A stretch of 40,208 nt of DNA from the IMG/VR virus record IMGVR_UViG_3300042731_006219, positions 1-40,208 of that record. One strand, given 5' to 3'. The notes beneath the pieces are model-generated. The model saw nothing but the letters and a program-made list of their open reading frames with translations. It was not told the DNA's origin and did not search any database. Origin of the DNA: a virus. Positions 15,308-24,879 of the stretch are shown here, one piece after another; position 1 is the stretch's first letter; each line of letters starts with the position of its first letter. A program made the translations under genes and the position numbers.

Positions 15308-17635
15308 ATGCCTGATAAAGTAAATTTAATATCATTCGATATTGATACCGATAAAGCATTAAAAGATGCCGTAAAATTAAAAGAAGAAATTACAAAATTA
15401 AAAGAAAGGCTGGATACATTAAAAAAATCCAATCAGGAAAACAGTTCTGCTTTTATCAAATATTCTGCTGAATTAAAAGCTAATCAATCAGAATTAAGAA
15501 CACAGGAAAATCTAATAGCAAAAGTTACACAGGCAAATAACATTACACTTGGAACAATTCCTAAGCTGGAAGCGGCAAATGCAAAATTAAGAAATGAACA
15601 AAGATCATTAAACCTGGAAACAAAAGAAGGTAAAAAAAGAAATGAAGAAATAAATAAACAAATAAATAAAAATACTGAAACAATTAGTAAAAATTCCGAT
15701 AAGCGAAAACAAAACACACTAAATATAGGAAATTACACGAGTTCCTTAGGTTCATCGGGTGTCGCTATAAATGCCGCAACAAGTGCTGCGAAAACATTTG
15801 GCACAGTGTTAAAAATTGCACTAGGGCCAATTGGATTAATAATTGCAGCTATTGCATCTTTGACGGCGTATTTTAAAAGAAGCGAGGAAGGGCAGGACAG
15901 TTTTAATAAAGCAATAAAAGTATTTCAAGTTGTTCTTAATAATGTATTAGATGTAATCGGGAAAGTGGGGGAGGCTTTATTTAAAGCTGTTGAAAATCCT
16001 AAGCAAGCTTGGCAGGATTTTAAAAATTTTATAAAAGGCATAGGTGAATTTTTTAAAGATACATTTGGTAATGTTATAGGTGGATCGATTGAAATATTTG
16101 TCGGATTTCTTCAAAAAGCATTTGCTAATATAGGGCTTGCGTGGCAAAAATTAAAAGGAATATTTGTTGATAACAGCGAAAAAATTAATAAAGCACAGGC
16201 AAAAATAGATGAGTTTAATAAAAAAATACAAGATGGACAAGATCGAGTTAAAGAAGGTGCTGAAAATTTAGGCAATGGAATTAAAGATGCCTTTAATAAG
16301 GCTAAAACAGCATTGCAGGGATTTATATCAGAACAGCAAAAAGAAATAGATATAGCAAAACGTTTAGCTGACCAACAAGCAGCACTTGACAGGCAGATAA
16401 GAAAAAATAGAGTTGAAGAAGCTAAAAGTAGACGTGATCTTGAAAAATTAAAAGGAGAAATAGAAAAAAAAGATAAACTTACTGCACAAGAAAGGATTAA
16501 TTTACTTGATGAAGAAAATAAAATATATGATCGTATTAAAGAAAATAACTTAAATATTTTAAGACAAAAATATAATATTAAAAAAGCTCAAAATAGTTTG
16601 TCGGCCTCTACTAAAGAAGATTTAGACGAAGAATCTCAATTACTTGCAGATATTTATAATTTAGAAGCTTCGATAACTTCACAGCGCAAAGAAGCTATTA
16701 CAAAAAGATTAGAAGTGCAAAGAGAAGCTGCCGGTGAGTCAGTTAAACAATTAGAGACAGAATTAGAATTATACAAACAAAACAACAAATATAAATTAGA
16801 GGATTTAAAAGAAATTTTTAATCGTGAAAAGGCTATTTTGGATGAACAGCTTAAGGGTAAATTAATTCTTGAAAATGATTATAATTTAAAATTAGCTCAA
16901 TTAAAAGACGAATATGCTGATCTTGAAAGAGATCGTGAATTAGAACGTATTCAAGCAGATTATGAAAATCAACTCGAATTAGCTGAAGGTCAAATTTTCA
17001 AAACATTAGAATTAGAACGGCAAGGACTTGAATTGAAAAGACAGCAAGAAATTGAAGCGGCTGAAAAAATAGGCGCCGATACGAAAATAATTTATGAGAA
17101 ATACGAGAAAGCTAAAACAGAAATTAAAAAAGCCGAGGAAGAGGCTAGGTTATTACTTGCTTCCGGTTTTGCCTCCAACGTGGCTTCATTACTTGGCGAA
17201 CAGACTGCACTCGGAAAATTAGCGGCAATAGCTAACACGACAATAAGTACTTATGCATCTGCACAAGGAGCTTTTCAATCATTCGTTTCGCCTCCGATAG
17301 CCGGTCCTCTTAGTGTCCCGCTTGGCATTGCCGCCGCCGCCGCCGCCGTGGCTTCCGGTATAGCAAACGTGAAAAAAATACTTGCTGTAAAATCAGGTCT
17401 TCCGGGTGATTCAGGAGGAAAAGGAGGGGCTTCTATTTCTGCGTCAACAGGTGGTGGGGCAACTTCTGCAGTTGCAAATGTAAACCCACAGATCGGACAA
17501 GGGATAGTAAGCCGTCAAACTACAAAACAAACTATCAAACAAGCTCAACAAGAATATCAAAAAATACTTGTAACTGATGATGTTACGGCAAATCAAATGA
17601 TAAAATCTAAACAAAATAAAATAGCTGCATTATAA
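15308..17635 (+). CDS. Tail tape measure protein
   Basis: A 775-residue protein, one of the largest in the window. The first 130 residues and residues about 330-620 are Lys/Glu/Gln-rich coiled coils. A hydrophobic segment IALGPIGLIIAAIASLTAYF (about 168-187) is typical of tape measure proteins, and the end is Ala/Gly-rich (about 620-740). At roughly 1.5 angstrom per residue it would set a tail near 115 nm. It ends directly against the convergent repressor gene at 17636. Confidence 0.88.
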   Translation: MPDKVNLISFDIDTDKALKDAVKLKEEITKLKERLDTLKKSNQENSSAFIKYSAELKANQSELRTQENLIAKVTQANNITLGTIPKLEAANAKLRNEQRSLNLETKEGKKRNEEINKQINKNTETISKNSDKRKQNTLNIGNYTSSLGSSGVAINAATSAAKTFGTVLKIALGPIGLIIAAIASLTAYFKRSEEGQDSFNKAIKVFQVVLNNVLDVIGKVGEALFKAVENPKQAWQDFKNFIKGIGEFFKDTFGNVIGGSIEIFVGFLQKAFANIGLAWQKLKGIFVDNSEKINKAQAKIDEFNKKIQDGQDRVKEGAENLGNGIKDAFNKAKTALQGFISEQQKEIDIAKRLADQQAALDRQIRKNRVEEAKSRRDLEKLKGEIEKKDKLTAQERINLLDEENKIYDRIKENNLNILRQKYNIKKAQNSLSASTKEDLDEESQLLADIYNLEASITSQRKEAITKRLEVQREAAGESVKQLETELELYKQNNKYKLEDLKEIFNREKAILDEQLKGKLILENDYNLKLAQLKDEYADLERDRELERIQADYENQLELAEGQIFKTLELERQGLELKRQQEIEAAEKIGADTKIIYEKYEKAKTEIKKAEEEARLLLASGFASNVASLLGEQTALGKLAAIANTTISTYASAQGAFQSFVSPPIAGPLSVPLGIAAAAAAVASGIANVKKILAVKSGLPGDSGGKGGASISASTGGGATSAVANVNPQIGQGIVSRQTTKQTIKQAQQEYQKILVTDDVTANQMIKSKQNKIAAL

Positions 17636-17797
17636 TTATTCTTTCCCCGTAACTTTCAAATAAAATTTCAAGGCATACTCGATAAGATTATTTCTCGATC
17701 TATTTTCATCATTCGCTTTTTTATCAATTCTTTCCCTTAAACTATCAGTCAATCTAACTGATATAGCTTTTTTTACCGAGTTTTTTTTGTATGTCAT
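17636..17797 (-). CDS. Ribbon-helix-helix (Arc/CopG-like) repressor
   Basis: A 53-residue minus-strand ORF not expected in a late operon. After a basic leader (MTYKKNSVKKA) comes the RHH strand AISVRLTDSL (11-20), helix RERIDKKANDE and the second helix SRNNLIEYALKFYLKV. This is the complete RHH pattern. The stop abuts the tape measure stop with no gap. It is transcribed away from the head operon, and a perfect inverted repeat with symmetric promoter elements lies between them, so it probably represses itself and the head genes. Confidence 0.8.
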   Translation of the reverse strand: MTYKKNSVKKAISVRLTDSLRERIDKKANDENRSRNNLIEYALKFYLKVTGKE

Positions 17798-17825
17798 TAT
17801 GATATCACTTTGAAACCCAATTTCA

Positions 17826-17868
17826 ATTCAAAATTAGGAAAAATATTTTTATGTATATAATTTTGAAT
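17826..17868. promoter_or_regulatory. Symmetric divergent promoter/operator
   Basis: ATTCAAAATTA (17826-17836) and TAATTTTGAAT (17858-17868) form a perfect 11-bp inverted repeat with a 21-nt spacer. Each arm contains TAATTTTG, a match to the -7 consensus TAnnTTTG: the right arm for the head operon (with TTAG at 17834-17837, 20 nt upstream) and the left arm read on the minus strand for the RHH gene. The two promoters therefore overlap face to face and each arm serves both as a -7 box and as the region near the other's -33. Confidence 0.6.
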
Positions 17869-17885
17869 ATAAATTTTATTAAACA

Positions 17886-19217
17886 ATGCCATATTCAAAT
17901 GAACATTCTGCACGTGTCCGTGATCCGAAAGATTTTGACCAGGATAGTTTTAGGCGAAAAAATATTGATACTGGTGTAGATATAATTATCGGAAAATTAC
18001 ATGGTGAAGATAAAACAGAAACTCAGGCATATAGGTTTGACGTGCAAAAATTCACGGATAGCGAGGCGAAAAAATGGTGTAAAGATCATGACGTAAATTA
18101 TATATTATTCGAGAAAGCCGAAAACGCTTCAATCGTTGAAGGCCATATTTTTGTTTATGGTGAAATTATACCCTGGCAAGATAAAGAACCTGGAAATTAC
18201 GGGGGTATTAATTTGAAAGATGTTGTAAATCAAATAAATAACAATAAAGAAGCTAACAGGCTTATCATTCATGTTCACTCACCAGGGGGGGATTTATGGG
18301 AAGGGTTCGCGATACATGATGCACTTGCAAATTCAGGGAAGGAAATTGTCACGATTATAGAGGGATTATGTGCTAGCATAGCAACTGTTATTGCCCTATC
18401 CGGTTCACGCAGAATGATGACTGAACATTCCGAATTCATGATACATAACCCGTGGGCATTCAGTATTGGTGATTCAGAAGATTTTAAAAAGTTATCGGAA
18501 ACGTTATCTAAAGATGAAAACAAACTTGCTGAATTTTACGCTAAACACACTAATCTATCTACAGATGAGCTTCTTTCTTACATGCATGAAGAAACATTTT
18601 TCACCGCGAAAGAAGCTCAGGATTTTGGCTTTGTAACTGAAATTATTAACACTATAAAACAAGTAGCAAAAATGAGTACTCCAAAAAAATTAGACAAGGA
18701 ACAAACTGAAAAGTTAAATGGCATACAGTCATTGCTTCAGAAAGTTTTCAATCTCCTTAATCCTGTTAAAAACTTGGTTATACAAGATGTTAACGGGACG
18801 GAAATTGATTTTGGCGACCAGGTGGAAACAGAGGATCAAATTACTGTTGGCATGACAGCAACCGTGGACGGAAGTCCGGCAAATGGTGATTACACGAAAC
18901 AATCAGGTGAGGTATATAAATTTGAAAGTGGAAAACTCACGGAAATTATCCCTAAAACTTCTGAATCAGAAGAGATGCAACAACTCAAGGAAGAAAACGA
19001 GAGGCTTAAATCAGAACTTGCCGAGGCACAAGCTAAGAATCAAAATTACGAGAATTCTTTACAGGCCGTGAAAACTGATTTCGATAAACTTACAAAAGAA
19101 TTTAATTCTTTCAAAAACCAATTTTCTGAAGGTAATCCGCCTCTAAATCATCCCCCTAAAACTAATGATAAAAAAGTCTTGATGACAAAAGAAGAATTTG
19201 AAAAATGTTTAAATTAA
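17886..19217 (+). CDS. ClpP-like head maturation protease with scaffold domain
   Basis: A 443-residue protein. Residues 1-60 (MPYSNEHSARVRDPKDFD) form an N-terminal domain common in phage head proteases. The serine protease is ClpP-like (S14/S49 type): HSPGGD at 131-136, nucleophile Ser164 in LCASIA, His187 in FMIHNPW, and a TAKEAQDFGFVTEI segment closing the domain. The C-terminal 170 residues contain a Glu/Gln-rich coiled coil (about 360-420), fitting a fused scaffold that is removed during capsid maturation. It is directly upstream of the capsid gene. Confidence 0.87.
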   Translation: MPYSNEHSARVRDPKDFDQDSFRRKNIDTGVDIIIGKLHGEDKTETQAYRFDVQKFTDSEAKKWCKDHDVNYILFEKAENASIVEGHIFVYGEIIPWQDKEPGNYGGINLKDVVNQINNNKEANRLIIHVHSPGGDLWEGFAIHDALANSGKEIVTIIEGLCASIATVIALSGSRRMMTEHSEFMIHNPWAFSIGDSEDFKKLSETLSKDENKLAEFYAKHTNLSTDELLSYMHEETFFTAKEAQDFGFVTEIINTIKQVAKMSTPKKLDKEQTEKLNGIQSLLQKVFNLLNPVKNLVIQDVNGTEIDFGDQVETEDQITVGMTATVDGSPANGDYTKQSGEVYKFESGKLTEIIPKTSESEEMQQLKEENERLKSELAEAQAKNQNYENSLQAVKTDFDKLTKEFNSFKNQFSEGNPPLNHPPKTNDKKVLMTKEEFEKCLN

Positions 19218-19229
19218 AAAATTAATCCG

Positions 19230-20297
19230 ATGGCTGATATTTTTGACAATTTATCGAATCTTACCCTTAACACTAAGGAAGCAACACAGGATAGTGATCT
19301 TATAAAAGTCAATCCTTACTATTCACCTGAACTCAGGCGAATACACGGTATACAAACCGGTATCATGATGGATCAATATATTCCCATCTTGGGACAATTT
19401 GAGGATATAGGATTGATACATCCAGGTAGTTGCGGATCAAACACGGTTTCAGATGCTTTCCCTGTATCCGAAAAACAATGGGCGCCTAAGCTTATGAGTT
19501 CACGTATCCCGATGTGCGTGGACGATCTTCCGTCAAAAATGAAATTTTGGATGGAAGCACAAAAGGCCTCAAAACGTTGGGAACAAATTAGCGATCCTCT
19601 TAAACAATATGTTCTTGATAAAATAGCCGAGGCAGTTGCAAGGGCTATTATCAGGATTGCAGAATTCGGGGATACCGACGCTGCCGTCGTCGGGTCTGGT
19701 GGAATATTAACAGCAGGTACGACTGCGGGTTTATTTTCAATGTTAGACGGACTTTGGAAACAAATATTTGATGATGACGCCGGGAGCCAGTTAATTTATC
19801 GTTACACGATATCAGAAAATAATGAAGCAAGTAAGGCGGCTCAAATGGCATTAGCCGATAATGCAGCATACGAAATAATGGCCGCGCTTGATGAAAACCT
19901 ACCCCCTGAAGCTCAATCAGGAAATAATATTTATCAAATCACTAAAACATTATGGGATAACTGGGTCAGGTACATTGAAAATAAATCAGGGGCTTATCGC
20001 CCTGAACTCATGCAAGACGGGATGACAAAAGAAACATTTCGCGGATATCCTATTATCGTCCGAAAGGATTGGGACAGGTTAATCAAGAAATATCATGATC
20101 TTGGGGATACTTATCATTTACCCCACAGGGCAATTTTACAAGATATAAATAATGCCCCTGTCGGTACTTCTGATACTCAGTCATTCAATACTTTCGACAC
20201 GTGGTATGAAAAGAAAGATAAAACTATATATACTGACGTGGCATGGAGGGAAGATTGTAAATTATTACTTGAAGAATCAATTTCAGTAGCTTATTAA
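19230..20297 (+). CDS. Major capsid protein
   Basis: A 355-residue protein without membrane segments, directly after the protease-scaffold. The sequence runs from an Asn-rich start through PELRRIHGIQTG, VCVDDLP-like IPMCVDDLPSKMKFW and a long helix ISDPLKQYVLDKIAEAVARA, to FRGYPIIVRKDWD and DTWYEKKDKTIYTDVAWRED near the C-terminus, which fits Bacteroidota capsid proteins of the HK97 fold. Position and length are the main support. Confidence 0.75.
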   Translation: MADIFDNLSNLTLNTKEATQDSDLIKVNPYYSPELRRIHGIQTGIMMDQYIPILGQFEDIGLIHPGSCGSNTVSDAFPVSEKQWAPKLMSSRIPMCVDDLPSKMKFWMEAQKASKRWEQISDPLKQYVLDKIAEAVARAIIRIAEFGDTDAAVVGSGGILTAGTTAGLFSMLDGLWKQIFDDDAGSQLIYRYTISENNEASKAAQMALADNAAYEIMAALDENLPPEAQSGNNIYQITKTLWDNWVRYIENKSGAYRPELMQDGMTKETFRGYPIIVRKDWDRLIKKYHDLGDTYHLPHRAILQDINNAPVGTSDTQSFNTFDTWYEKKDKTIYTDVAWREDCKLLLEESISVAY

Positions 20298-20310
20298 GGA
20301 GGGTATTAAA

Positions 20311-20922
20311 ATGAAAAAATTATTATTATCATTCATATTTTTAAGCGTTGTAATTTTCGCTTATTCTCAAGGAACTCATATTTATCTTGATTCAGATGAG
20401 TCGATAATTAAATATAACGGGCAAACCGGGGATACTTTACGTGCTGATTCAGCATTGTATAAATATATAACTATAAAAGAACCAGGTTATTATAATTATA
20501 CTATCGAGATTGATGCCGACACGGTTGCAACTGCTGGCTATATAACAACTTCATTATATGGAAGGTTTAATTTATATGACGACTGGACGTTTCTGGATTC
20601 CGTGCATTGGGATTTAACTGTTGACACTATCATGATTTTCAGTAATACTACTGATTATACTAATTCAGAAACGATAGCCCAACACACGATTACTATACCA
20701 GCTTTCGTTATTGCCCAGGATTCGGTGACGCAACCATATTTCGCTGATTCTGTTAGAATACCGGAATTGACACAGACAATTGCTGCGCAAACAATAACGA
20801 ATACGGTTACTCAAGGAGGCGTTAATTGGCCTGAACTCAAGATATTATTACAAGCCACGAGTTCAACGGCAAAAATTACAATTGATGATATCGTGGGAAT
20901 TATAAACCGTAAAAAGTATTAA
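20311..20922 (+). CDS. Signal-peptide protein in the head module
   Basis: A 203-residue protein with a clear signal peptide: MKKLLLSFIFLSVVIFAYSQ, with predicted cleavage before Gln20. It has a good Shine-Dalgarno (GGAGGG, 20298-20303), rare in this genome. The mature part is beta-rich and Thr/Asp/Tyr-rich (TQPYFADSVRIPELTQTI). It lies between capsid and tail-tube-like genes, where decoration proteins are common, but the secretion signal suggests export to the periplasm or surface. Confidence 0.65.
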   Translation: MKKLLLSFIFLSVVIFAYSQGTHIYLDSDESIIKYNGQTGDTLRADSALYKYITIKEPGYYNYTIEIDADTVATAGYITTSLYGRFNLYDDWTFLDSVHWDLTVDTIMIFSNTTDYTNSETIAQHTITIPAFVIAQDSVTQPYFADSVRIPELTQTIAAQTITNTVTQGGVNWPELKILLQATSSTAKITIDDIVGIINRKKY

Positions 20923-20924
20923 TC

Positions 20925-21488
20925 ATGAGCTGTATTACTGGAATAGCAAAGGCTATAACTTCGGATTGTACAACGTCGCTAGGCGGTGGATTAGAAGTCG
21001 AAGCATGGATCGGGAACAGAAAAGAATTAAGCCCTACTTATGACGGTTCGCAAGGAAACCTTCTTACAAGCCTTGCGATGGTAGGGGCTGCAACGATGTA
21101 TAAGCTTACAGGCGTGAAAGATTTGTTAAATGCCGGCCATGACATTGTTAGCGCTGAAGACAGGCCGGATAAATTCACCCATTTCTTTTCTTTCCAGGGA
21201 TTTGAAATTTTAGCTTCCGATATCACGAACATTGATGATCTTAACGATATTGCCGTTTTTCTTGAACTTAACGATAAAAATGATACCGGTGAAGGTATTT
21301 TCGTAGGTTACGGGTTGAAAAAAGGGCTTTGGAAATCAACCGATACCCGCCGATGGAATGACATAAACGGTGCAAGAAATATAGAAATGACTTCACGGGC
21401 AGGGAAAGAAGAGCCATATTCGCATTACGTTTTACTCGATACTGATTATGCGACTACAAGGGCCTTACTCGAATCATTATTAACTTAA
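20925..21488 (+). CDS. Virion structural protein, possible tail tube
   Basis: A 187-residue protein with Gly/Asp/Thr-rich beta character (ITGIAKAITSDCTTSLGGGL, then FTHFFSFQGFEILASDI). Its length and place between capsid and portal genes would fit a tail tube or head decoration protein. No family recognised with certainty. Confidence 0.5.
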   Translation: MSCITGIAKAITSDCTTSLGGGLEVEAWIGNRKELSPTYDGSQGNLLTSLAMVGAATMYKLTGVKDLLNAGHDIVSAEDRPDKFTHFFSFQGFEILASDITNIDDLNDIAVFLELNDKNDTGEGIFVGYGLKKGLWKSTDTRRWNDINGARNIEMTSRAGKEEPYSHYVLLDTDYATTRALLESLLT

Positions 21489-21492
21489 AAAT

Positions 21493-21852
21493 ATGGCACT
21501 CACGCATAATGGAACGGCAGTACTTGTAAGTGAAATCCCAAGCGGTTACACGAGACCTACCGTGAGCAAATTTACGGATCATGAACTAAAATATGAGAGC
21601 CGTGAAATAAATATTGCAAAATCAGGTGTTGAAAATGCAACTGCTTCAACAACATTTACGAATATAATCACGGCACTTAACACGGCAATACAATCATTAT
21701 TGAATGCCGATATTGACACGACAGGTTTGACGGTAACATCTTACGCTAATTTAAAAATAATCTCGACTAACGCTAATATTTCAGGGGTTTTATACACGAA
21801 CGGGGCTGTAAATTATGTTTGTACTGTTGATATTTTCGTAAAAACTGCATGA
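21493..21852 (+). CDS. Small virion structural protein
   Basis: A 119-residue protein rich in Thr, Asn and Ala without Cys clusters; the pattern is beta-strand and one helix (TTFTNIITALNTAIQSLLNA). Likely structural by position. It overlaps the next gene by 4 nt. Confidence 0.5.
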   Translation: MALTHNGTAVLVSEIPSGYTRPTVSKFTDHELKYESREINIAKSGVENATASTTFTNIITALNTAIQSLLNADIDTTGLTVTSYANLKIISTNANISGVLYTNGAVNYVCTVDIFVKTA

Positions 21853-22331
21853 TGGATATAGTTGAATCAGTAAATGAGATTCTTAATCATGATTTTAACG
21901 AGATAAAATCATCTACTCTTGTAGCAACTCTTTTAAGCGTTTATTCAAAGTTATATTTAAACGGTGCTCAGCCGAGACTTTGCAATAAATGTCATGAACA
22001 ATATTATAATCAATTAAAAATTAATGGCATGAAAAAAGCTGAATTATTTAAAAAAGCGAAATCAAGAACATGTAAACCGGCATGGAAAGGCAATAGATAT
22101 ATACCGTCCCGTGGCCGGCATTATAATAATGAACTTTTAACCGACGAACAAGCAATTGAATTGCTTTCAACAGGTGATTTAAAAGAAAAAGATTTTTTTA
22201 CTCTTCCTGGTAAAAAAGATATTGAAAAAAAGCCAAAAACTACGAAAAATAAAAAATCAAAAACTAATAAAATTAATCCTGAAAAACAGGAACCTAATGA
22301 AAATATAGAAACCGAGAAAGAAACATTTTAG
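21849..22331 (+). CDS. Hypothetical protein with Cys motif and basic tail
   Basis: A 160-residue protein. The N-terminal half is helical with RLCNKCHEQYY (a CxxC-H motif, possible metal site) and a further Cys in RTCKPAWKGNRYIPSRGR. The last 45 residues are almost entirely Lys/Pro/Glu/Asn and disordered. Such proteins occur next to portals in Bacteroidota phages; function unknown. The second ATG at 21852 is an equally good start. Confidence 0.55.
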   Translation: MMDIVESVNEILNHDFNEIKSSTLVATLLSVYSKLYLNGAQPRLCNKCHEQYYNQLKINGMKKAELFKKAKSRTCKPAWKGNRYIPSRGRHYNNELLTDEQAIELLSTGDLKEKDFFTLPGKKDIEKKPKTTKNKKSKTNKINPEKQEPNENIETEKETF

Positions 22332-22334
22332 TGA

Positions 22335-23537
22335 ATGCGACTTGTAAAATATGATATTGATAAAAATCTTTGTATAAAACTTGATAAATCTATTCAAAAA
22401 GATGATTCAAAAGGTATCATGTCGTTTGGTGAAAAAAATGATTACCCTGAAATCATCGAAAGAATTATCAATAATTCCGTTACTGCTAAAGCGGCTGCCA
22501 GGATTTATGCAAAATTTCTCACGGGTGACGGATTTGTTAATGAAAATCTAAATAAAATTATAATAGCGAAAGATAACAGGGGAAAAAAAATAACATTACG
22601 ATCATTACTTTCCCAAGCGGCTAATTCAATATCATATTTCAACGGGGTTTATTTTCATTGCAATCTTAATTTAAATCGTGAAATTGGTTCAGTTAAAGTT
22701 GTTCCTTTTAAACATTGCAGGTTTGAAAAATTGGATGACACTGGTTACACAGCAAAAATAGCAATGTACGATAACTGGCAGAAAGATAAAGGAATTTCAT
22801 TTGACATGAATAAGATAATTTTTTATAATGTTTTCAACCTGGAAGAAAAGGCATTCGCTGAACAAATTAAAAAAGCTGGCGGGGATATAAAAAAATACAA
22901 AGGACAAATATATTTTCATTTTTTTGATAATCAATATATATACCCGCTTTCACCATTTGACCAGGTATATATGGATTGCGATACCGAATATCAGGTGCAA
23001 TTGTTTAAAAATCGGACTATTAGAAACGGGATGTTTGATAAAACAGTTTTCAGGATTGAGACACCTGAAAATGAAACTGAAAAAAATGATCTTGTTGATG
23101 GAATAAAATCTTTTATGGGCCCTGACGGCGATAGTGTCATAGTACTAGAGGATGAAATTGATCCTGAAACGAATCAAATAAAAAAAACGGGGGCATTTGC
23201 TATTGATAAAATTAACGCAAATGTTAACCCTAGACTTTTTGAAAATTGGGAAAAAGGGCTTGCAAATAATATACGAAAGGCTATGTCGGATATACCTGCT
23301 ATTCTTATTGATTACGAGGAAAGCAAATTAGGCACTACTTCAGGCGAAGCGATAGAACAAGCGACGAATTTTTATAATCAAATGACACAAGATGACAGGA
23401 ACCAGTTAACCGAAATATTCACAGAAATTTTTTCTAATAGTGCTAATGTATCATTAAAAAACGCTAATTTTGAAATAAAAAAATTAGATTTATACGATGG
23501 CACTTCTACTAACATACAGTCAACAACAGGCAATTAA
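22335..23537 (+). CDS. Portal protein
   Basis: A 400-residue portal-like protein: an N-terminal region with GEKNDYPEIIERIINNSVTA and YAKFLTGDGF, a central wing with VYFHCNLNLNREIGSVKVVP, and a C-terminal AMSDIPAILIDYEESKLG, then EQATNFYNQMTQDDRNQLTE, matching the helical stem and the plug region. It forms the dodecameric channel at the capsid vertex. In most siphoviruses it directly follows terL; here it is over 12 kb away, after the capsid gene. Confidence 0.78.
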   Translation: MRLVKYDIDKNLCIKLDKSIQKDDSKGIMSFGEKNDYPEIIERIINNSVTAKAAARIYAKFLTGDGFVNENLNKIIIAKDNRGKKITLRSLLSQAANSISYFNGVYFHCNLNLNREIGSVKVVPFKHCRFEKLDDTGYTAKIAMYDNWQKDKGISFDMNKIIFYNVFNLEEKAFAEQIKKAGGDIKKYKGQIYFHFFDNQYIYPLSPFDQVYMDCDTEYQVQLFKNRTIRNGMFDKTVFRIETPENETEKNDLVDGIKSFMGPDGDSVIVLEDEIDPETNQIKKTGAFAIDKINANVNPRLFENWEKGLANNIRKAMSDIPAILIDYEESKLGTTSGEAIEQATNFYNQMTQDDRNQLTEIFTEIFSNSANVSLKNANFEIKKLDLYDGTSTNIQSTTGN

Positions 23538-24063
23538 AAAAATCTCTGAAAATAATCAGGGAATTTATGATCAATTAGCCTCCGAGGTTGAGGAAAATGA
23601 ATTAAGAAGTATTCTAGGTATAGCGATGTTGCAGGATTTACAAACTAATCCTGAATCAACAGAAAATGAAATACTTCTTGATGGCGGTTTTTATGAAAAT
23701 CGTTTAGGACAAACGATAACTTTTAAAGGGCTCCGTTATGTTATCGCTTATTTGAATTTTAGTAAATATATTGGGCAAAGTTTCGTAAAAGATACTTTTT
23801 CCGGGTTCACGAGAAAAACGAATCAATATTCAGAACCGATAAGCGAGGGAACGATAAAGAGATTACAAGGAGAAAACAGGCAAATTGCAATGTCTGAATG
23901 GGAATTGATCAAGGAATTTCTTGATCTTAATTATAATGATTATCCATTATGGCCATATGCAAAAACAAAAAAACCTTTCACGCCACGGATTTATGGAATT
24001 CGTAAAACAATCAAAGGAAATGACAGAACTTTTGATAATGAACAAATACATTTTCCTGTATAA
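23497..24063 (+). CDS. Head-tail connector-like protein
   Basis: A 188-residue protein overlapping the portal gene by 41 nt. The first 100 residues are helical (QQAIKKISENNQGIYDQLAS, then LRYVIAYLNFSKYIGQS), resembling adaptor or connector proteins that follow portals. The C-terminal part is basic and Pro-rich. Inferred from position and helical layout. Confidence 0.6.
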   Translation: MALLLTYSQQQAIKKISENNQGIYDQLASEVEENELRSILGIAMLQDLQTNPESTENEILLDGGFYENRLGQTITFKGLRYVIAYLNFSKYIGQSFVKDTFSGFTRKTNQYSEPISEGTIKRLQGENRQIAMSEWELIKEFLDLNYNDYPLWPYAKTKKPFTPRIYGIRKTIKGNDRTFDNEQIHFPV

Positions 24064-24073
24064 ATTTTGAAAA

Positions 24074-24442
24074 ATGGCATTAAAAGAACTTTTTAATCAG
24101 ACTTTGAAAACTGAATTAGCCGATGATGACAGGATTGCAACGAGTGTACCAGGTGCGGATGGCGGATATAATATAACGAAACAAAATTTATTGAAACAAT
24201 CCGGGAATTGGAACATTTTAACTGACACATTTGAAAATAGCGATCTTTCTTCTGGAACATTAACAATAAATCATGCAAAAAACACGACATTAATACGATT
24301 AACACTTTATAATCCTGACGGGTACGAGGAAATGACGGCAGGAATATTGAAAATTACAGATGCAAATAATATTGATATTGAATTTGGAGGCGATATACAA
24401 GCAGGAAATTGGGTTTATATTTTGGAATATATTTTAACTTGA
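24074..24442 (+). CDS. Small fiber-type structural protein
   Basis: A 122-residue protein whose second half (FENSDLSSGTLTINHAKNTT, then LTLYNPDGYE and ITDANNIDIEFGGDI) fits the small beta-sandwich knob found at the C-terminus of baseplate and tail-fiber proteins. It probably is a baseplate or fiber component. Confidence 0.55.
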   Translation: MALKELFNQTLKTELADDDRIATSVPGADGGYNITKQNLLKQSGNWNILTDTFENSDLSSGTLTINHAKNTTLIRLTLYNPDGYEEMTAGILKITDANNIDIEFGGDIQAGNWVYILEYILT

Positions 24443-24447
24443 ATATT

Positions 24448-24879
24448 ATGAAAAAATTATTTATTATCTCGTTTTTATTTTACTCGATAAATCTTATCGG
24501 GCAATCTGTATCTTTCAATGCTTCAACAATCGTGCGTGAAGATACTATTTTACAATGCTATTCGTGTGGTAGTGACAGATCAACTTATCATTGGAGGGCA
24601 AGAATAGTTACCGGTGCTGATGATTCATTAATGGTGACTTTTGGAGGCAGATTAAATGGTGGTCATTTTTCACCAATGGCCAGCGATTCATTACCTTTTT
24701 ATATAACGCCAGCAAAGGCGATGAATATAGAATACGGGGATACCGTGTACGAAACATATTTTACTGGAAAAAATACAGTAGCAACTGGAATGTACGGGTT
24801 TAAAATACCGGAAGTTTATATAGATTCTATTGATGCGACTGGAACTCAAACTATTTATTTTGAATTTTATAAGCCATGA
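24448..24879 (+). CDS. Signal-peptide protein of the tail/fiber module
   Basis: A 143-residue protein; ATG 24448 is chosen because it starts a textbook signal peptide, MKKLFIISFLFYSINLIGQS, with predicted cleavage before Gln18. The rest is beta-rich with CYSCGSD near the mature N-terminus and GNIEYGDTVY-like segments. Overlaps the next gene by 4 nt, which also encodes a signal-peptide protein. Confidence 0.65.
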   Translation: MKKLFIISFLFYSINLIGQSVSFNASTIVREDTILQCYSCGSDRSTYHWRARIVTGADDSLMVTFGGRLNGGHFSPMASDSLPFYITPAKAMNIEYGDTVYETYFTGKNTVATGMYGFKIPEVYIDSIDATGTQTIYFEFYKP

